Below, in pieces: positions 23,301-26,244 of a stretch of DNA of 26,244 nucleotides. A program made the translations under genes and the position numbers. Positions within the stretch are counted from its first letter, which is position 1, and the number at the start of each line of letters is the position of its first letter. The notes under the pieces were generated by a model. That model was not told the origin of the DNA. It made no database searches and saw nothing but the letters and a program-made list of their open reading frames with translations. The stretch is from an uncultured delta proteobacterium (GTDB lineage: Bacteria; Desulfobacterota; Syntrophorhabdia; Syntrophorhabdales; Syntrophorhabdaceae): the NCBI GenBank assembly GCA_903872255.1, contig CAIQJW010000247.1, forward strand, positions 1 through 26,244, in the 5' to 3' direction.

Positions 23301-26101
23301 CGCCTTTGCGCGGCCAGCATTCGCCAGATGGTGCGAAAAACAGCGTCAATGCTGAAGACGGCTTCATAGGGCAGGCAAAGAAGTGTAAATGCGATCTGGC
23401 CAAAACTTTCGGAACTGGCCTTTATCGAGGCGAGAATGTGCTGACCGGGAAGAACATCGGCCGGTTTCTGAAATAGATCCATAATAGAAATAAATAAGGA
23501 CGGGACCACAATGGCCCCCAGTGCCGTGAGGGTCCATAACCAGGGCGAAGGCAATACTGTCCAGCCCAGGATAAGAAGGAGCGTCACCGCGAGCGGCGTC
23601 AGGCTGCGCCGCAGGTTGTCGAGGATCTTCCATCGCGAAAGCGCAGAAAGAGGATTCTTCTGAGGGCGCCCGTTGAGGCCCGGGACTGCCGGCAGAAGCC
23701 ATCTGAAAAGCTGCCAGTCTCCCCGGATCCAGCGGTATCTGCGGTTCACGTCTGCGCCGTATCGCGAGGGGTATTCCTCATATAGCTGCACATCACTTAA
23801 GAGGCCCGCCCTCGCATAGCATCCTTCGATGAGATCGTGGCTTAATATCCTGTTCTCAGGAAAGCGTCCCTTAAGGACCTTCTCAAAGGCCTCGATCTCG
23901 TAGATGCCTTTGCCGATGAATGAGCCTTCCCCGAAAAGGTCCTGGTACACGTCAGAGACAACCCGGGTATAGGGATCGATACCCGCATCACTTCCCCACA
24001 TACGCGCGTACAGTGACCGGTTTGCGCCTGGCAGGCTCACGGCAACCCGTGGCTGAAGGATACCGTATCCGGCGGTGATGCGTTTTAGCTTTTCATCATA
24101 TTGCGGGCGATTCAGCGGGTGTGCCATAGCCCCCACAAGCTGCCGGGCTGCATCACGCGGCAGTTGTGTATCCGTGTCAAGGGTAATGATATATTTTACT
24201 TTCGACAGCGCTGCCAGATCTCCCACGATTAAGGAAAATTCTGTCCTGACACCTTCCCGGATAAGCGAATTTAAAGCTGCAAGCTTTCCCCGCTTCCGCT
24301 CATACCCCATCCAGATACGTTCTTCCTCATTCCAGAGGCGCGGGCGATGGAAAAGGAAGAATGTGTCAGCTTTCGTGTCCGTGTACTTCCTGTTCAGTTC
24401 ATCAATTTTCTGACGCGCCAGCGACAGCAGGGGCGCGTCCTCCGGCAGGCTTTCCATATCAGCGTCACGGAAATCGGTGAGCAGGCCAAAATACAGGTTT
24501 TCGTCTCTATTTGCCAGGAACCTGATCTCCAGCGCATCCATCAGGTGTTCGATGTTTTCGCCGCCCGTGAGCATAGTGGGCACGACGACGAGCGCAGATG
24601 ATCCCCGCGGAATTCCCTTGGAGAAGTCCATTCGAGGAAGAGGATGGGGCGCTACAATGCGGGTCGTAAGCCAGTTTACCAGGGCAATCGCCAGCTGGCC
24701 TACACTGAATAGCGATACTACACCGATAAACCACAACCAGGGACCACGCAATCCCATGTAATGAGCTTCCATGAGCAGGTACACAGTAAGGATTGCGGAG
24801 ATAATACAGCTCGTGCCAAGATAAAAGGCCAGAGGGAATCTGTGAATTGCTTTTCGTGCAGTCTCAGTAAAAGACAGGCACACCCCGGCAAGCCCCTCGA
24901 GCTCTCCCAATCCCTTGTCGATCAGGTAAAACCCGACATGGCCCTCGCGTCCGTCGGAATTGTTCTGTCTTCTATACTCATCGGCAAGACGGACGGCAGC
25001 CTGTGCCGCTTCGTCTTCGGACAATTGACTGCTCTTTGAGATCTCTTCCACTACGTGACGGTATTGATCGCGAGTTGTAAAATCCATCCCGCTATACATT
25101 CCGGCAGGGTCCCTGCGAAGGGTTTGTTCGACGATACTCATTGATTCGACAAATTTACGCCAATCCATGGCCCCCAGGAAACGCAGACTGCCGATACTGT
25201 TGCTTATGGAAAGCTGATCGGCTGCCTGTTGCTGGTTCTCTGACTGTATTAACTGTTCGATCGTCAGGCCCGACTCGGAGAGCTGCTGTTCGATCCAGGT
25301 AAGGGGCAACGCCAGAGAAGGGCCCTGGCCTGTAAGACGGCGCGTGAACTCTGCGATAAAAGAACTGACCATGGGAGGATCTGAGCGTACCATGTCGCCA
25401 ATGATCAAGATCAAATTCCTGGGATTTTGTTCGGCAGTCTCGGTAATACGGTCCGCCCAATAGTCGGCAAGGTTCCTGTCGGTCCTGTCGGATGCGATCC
25501 GCACTGCGACCCGCCGGAGATTTTCGATAAGAGCCAGGCGAAGCATGATAGGAATTGCCCATAATTCCCCCAGTTTGAGCGCGGTGACTGTCTGATATGC
25601 CGCCGTGAAACCGCTGAGGCTGTCTGGATCAACCCGTCCATCGCCGTGAGAGATTATCTCCAGCGCGATGTCGTACACGCGGGGAAGGCTCGCTGACGGA
25701 CCATTTTTCAAACGCGGCAATCCCTTGCTGTAGCCCTTTGGCAGGTATCTTTTGGCGGTGCGGACCTGTTCTTCGATGAGATAAAAGTTGTCGAGGAGCC
25801 ATTCTCCTGCAGGGGTAATTCTCCTTTTTTCCGTCAGAGCGTTCGTCAGGAGCTCACGGACATCAAGAAGGACAACTTCATTCTCGCCGAGCCGGCCCAA
25901 TAGTTTTTCAGCGAAAGAATCGGTACTTAAGGTATGTGTCCCGGCAAGGTCCTTTCCGTGCTGCTCCATCTGGGACACGCTGAACAACTCTGCCCGGAGC
26001 GGCAGTTCATCGGCAAGGCGCTTTCGTTCTGGAATGGTGCTGCGAAAACGCGCCCACAAACGGGGCAGTTTCCCGATAATTTTTGTCCTCAGGAATGTCA
26101 A
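17330..26101 (-). CDS. ndvB: Cyclic beta-1,2-glucan synthase (NdvB/ChvB type, GT84 plus GH94)
   Basis: A single 2,923-residue membrane protein, slightly longer than Agrobacterium ChvB and Brucella Cgs (about 2,830-2,870). It carries an N-terminal region (1-420) and membrane spans near 425-475. A GT84 glycosyltransferase core follows, with LDTDTQ (Asp642/Asp644), SHDLIEG and YRWIRGDWQ, then more spans near 830-870 and 960-1000. A glycoamylase-like domain lies at about 1025-1600 (WGISESGYNAID). Two GH94-type sandwich regions start near 1640 and 2120, and a GH94 catalytic domain follows with Asp2606 in GSGDWNDGMN. The family builds a protein-linked beta-1,2-glucan from UDP-glucose; the GH94 part sets its length by phosphorolysis, and the ring is released to the cytoplasmic side. 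The start is a TTG with AAGGAG 8 bases upstream; the next methionine is only at residue 45. The 143 bases upstream show no clear promoter. Confidence 0.95.
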   Translation of the reverse strand: MTFLRTKIIGKLPRLWARFRSTIPERKRLADELPLRAELFSVSQMEQHGKDLAGTHTLSTDSFAEKLLGRLGENEVVLLDVRELLTNALTEKRRITPAGEWLLDNFYLIEEQVRTAKRYLPKGYSKGLPRLKNGPSASLPRVYDIALEIISHGDGRVDPDSLSGFTAAYQTVTALKLGELWAIPIMLRLALIENLRRVAVRIASDRTDRNLADYWADRITETAEQNPRNLILIIGDMVRSDPPMVSSFIAEFTRRLTGQGPSLALPLTWIEQQLSESGLTIEQLIQSENQQQAADQLSISNSIGSLRFLGAMDWRKFVESMSIVEQTLRRDPAGMYSGMDFTTRDQYRHVVEEISKSSQLSEDEAAQAAVRLADEYRRQNNSDGREGHVGFYLIDKGLGELEGLAGVCLSFTETARKAIHRFPLAFYLGTSCIISAILTVYLLMEAHYMGLRGPWLWFIGVVSLFSVGQLAIALVNWLTTRIVAPHPLPRMDFSKGIPRGSSALVVVPTMLTGGENIEHLMDALEIRFLANRDENLYFGLLTDFRDADMESLPEDAPLLSLARQKIDELNRKYTDTKADTFFLFHRPRLWNEEERIWMGYERKRGKLAALNSLIREGVRTEFSLIVGDLAALSKVKYIITLDTDTQLPRDAARQLVGAMAHPLNRPQYDEKLKRITAGYGILQPRVAVSLPGANRSLYARMWGSDAGIDPYTRVVSDVYQDLFGEGSFIGKGIYEIEAFEKVLKGRFPENRILSHDLIEGCYARAGLLSDVQLYEEYPSRYGADVNRRYRWIRGDWQLFRWLLPAVPGLNGRPQKNPLSALSRWKILDNLRRSLTPLAVTLLLILGWTVLPSPWLWTLTALGAIVVPSLFISIMDLFQKPADVLPGQHILASIKASSESFGQIAFTLLCLPYEAVFSIDAVFRTIWRMLAAQRRLLEWNPSGDSDRLSRKDLAGTCLAMGISPVVAVAVTACLALSRPRALIIALPVLVAWFISPFIAWWLSKPLHRREARLSSDQLIFLRKVARKTWGYFETFVNPDDHWLPPDNYQEHPLGKVARRTSPTNMGLALLANLSAWDFGYIPTGQLIDRTAKAFSTMEAMERFRGHFYNWYDTESLRPLLPMYISTVDSGNLAAHLLTLSAGMSVLPDEKIFGAKVFDGLLDTLRILVDVSGEAAPARLIQIREDLELLSSYSWDAPRESVPSGLPAGIGTSGAGALYTIRESLDRIDDCALHVIQSLDAGSESESSWWAKAFSTQCRAAIDDLSLLAPWTTLSISPRILGDFPVLGEIPTLRRLAGLDSELLSEMTDRERWTHNEREQLDELLRAVETTSIRARERIGDIDDLAVQSGEFARIDHDFLYDEDSHLSAIGYNVSENRRDASYYDLLASEARLATFVGIAEGQLPQESWFALGRLLTTAAGEPILLSWSGSMFEYLMPLLVMPAYENTLLDETCRAVVARQIEYGKKRGVPWGISESGYNAIDGHLNYQYSAFGVPGLGLKRGLAGEIVVAPYASALALMVAPEEACRNLEGLAAQGLEGKYGFYEAVDYTPAHLPLGQTSAVVRSFMAHHQGMSLLSLAFLLLDRPMQKRFESNPSFQAIILLLQERVPKATAFYSHTTELADVHTTSHDVEEMPIRVYKSPDTPAPEVQLLSNGRYHVMVTNAGGGYSRWKDLAVTRWREDSTCDNWGSFCYIRDTATGIFWSATHQPALKVSKQYEAIFSEGRAEFRRRDNDIDTHTEIAVSPEDDIEIRRITITNRGRTRRNIEVTSYEEVVLASPAQDELHPAFSNLFVRTEIVRPQGAILCTRRPRSLEEESPWMFHVMAVHGAKTNEVSCETDRARFIGRGNTIVDPEAMRGLSGLSDSEGSVLDPIASIRHRMILDPEQSATVIIVTGIAETRDASMGLVEKYQDLHIADRVFDLAWTHSQVLLRQINATEADAQLYGRLAASIIYANSSLRASPGALMKNRRGQSGLWSYSISGDFPIVLLQIEDPANINLVRQLVQAHAYWRLKGLSVDLMIWNEDHAGYRQLLHEQIMGLIAAGTEGNVTDRPGGIFVRPSDQISKEDRGLFHAVARVIITDHKGTLSNQLKTRNFPEGIVPALLPTRAAKGNVPVMAAEPRQDLMLGNGLGGFTPDGREYVISTSLSQVTPAPWVNVLANPFFGTVISESGLAYTWSENAHEFRLTPWYNDPVSDSSGEAFYIRDEERGHFWSPMPLPSRGANPYVTRHGFGYSVFEHNERGISTEVWVYVAIDAAVKFTVLKVRNMSGRTRRLSATGYVEWVLGDLRPKSVMHITTAINPQSGALFASNPYNTEFGGRVAFFNVDDPTRTMSGDRKEFLGRNGTLSNPASMARLKPSGRVGATLDPCGAIQVAFELADGEEREIVFTLGAGKDANDAGAMAYRFRGSLAAHEALEEVWQYWNRTLGAVQVETRDPSINVLANGWLLYQTISCRLWGRSGYYQSGGAFGFRDQLQDVMALIHTEPGLVREHLLLSASRQFVEGDVQHWWHPPAGRGVRTHCSDDLLWLPLATCRYVLATGDQGVLDERVRFIKGRAVNADEDSYYDMPGGSEEKGNLYDHCVRAIVQGLKFGEHGLPLIGSGDWNDGMNMVGKEGKGESVWLAFFLYNVLMSFAEVARIHGDLPFADRCEKEAGTLSRNIEEHGWDGRWYLRAFFDDGTPLGSSVNPECRIDSISQSWSVLSGAGSTERSRMAMKAVRKYLVRPDAALIQLLDPPFDTSDLNPGYIKGYVPGVRENGGQYTHGAIWAAMAFAAMGDSLRAWELLTMINPVNHGSAKGIGTYKVEPYVVAADIYAVAPHTGRGGWTWYTGSAGWMYRLVLESLLGLRLEVDRLYVEPCIPNDWEGFTVHYRYRETVYHIKVAQGRRGKGITRVTVDGVKQKDVFIPLVDDHVEHVVEVRFRHSP

Positions 26102-26244
26102 ATTGAAAATCTCCTTGATTGGAACTGAAAGCTGTAGAGCAACCGGACCTTGGTTATGGAAAATCTTCGACCCCCACTTCTTAAGACTATTGTCGACAGC
26201 ATTTACCGAAGCGGGGCGGGTTTATGTATATCTGTAGTTTACAC

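Overview
The window is ordinary chromosomal DNA of moderate GC from a Gram-negative bacterium. Evidence for this is a PII/AmtB/GSIII nitrogen module, a lipoprotein and signal peptides, and a periplasmic-type cyclic glucan synthase. The mix of type III glutamine synthetase, a GlcD-like FAD oxidase, a Pat-type acyltransferase and a TAXI receptor would fit an anaerobic Desulfobacterota (former Deltaproteobacteria) genome. That placement is an inference from gene content, not a proven taxonomy. I see no rRNA, tRNA, CRISPR array, insertion sequence or phage gene.

Region 1 (1-6661) is a nitrogen-assimilation locus. A GlcD-like FAD oxidase (cut by the left edge) is transcribed leftward. A rightward set follows: GSIII glutamine synthetase, PurF, AmtB and PII. 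Each divergent unit has a good -24/-12 (sigma-54) promoter. The DNA between them holds a 70-bp interrupted dyad whose outer arms carry NtrC-like half-sites. The short spacings from glutamine synthetase to PII suggest one operon for ammonium uptake, glutamine synthesis, 2-oxoglutarate/energy sensing and the first glutamine-using step of purine synthesis.

Region 2 (6662-12284) starts with a leftward gene for a catalytically degenerate serine-recombinase-like protein with a cysteine-rich tail. An AT-rich divergent promoter region separates it from an orphan TAXI-type receptor with a membrane segment on each side of the sensor domain. A Nudix hydrolase follows, then a large Pat-like acyl-CoA-synthetase/GNAT fusion with a shortened ATP-grasp region.

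Region 3 (12393-17228, rightward) holds an HD-GYP protein, a small DUF3592 membrane protein behind a palindrome-flanked promoter, a lipoprotein, a DUF4239 (bestrophin-like) membrane protein, a cytoplasmic GH13 enzyme and a small secreted helical protein. It ends in a strong intrinsic terminator.

Region 4 (17330-26101, leftward) is a single 2,923-residue gene for a cyclic beta-1,2-glucan synthase of the NdvB/ChvB type. It is convergent with region 3. The most interesting points are the nitrogen-control region, the PII lacking Tyr51, the degenerate recombinase with a zinc-ribbon-like tail and the operator-like promoter near 13216. None amounts to clear proof of a new system.
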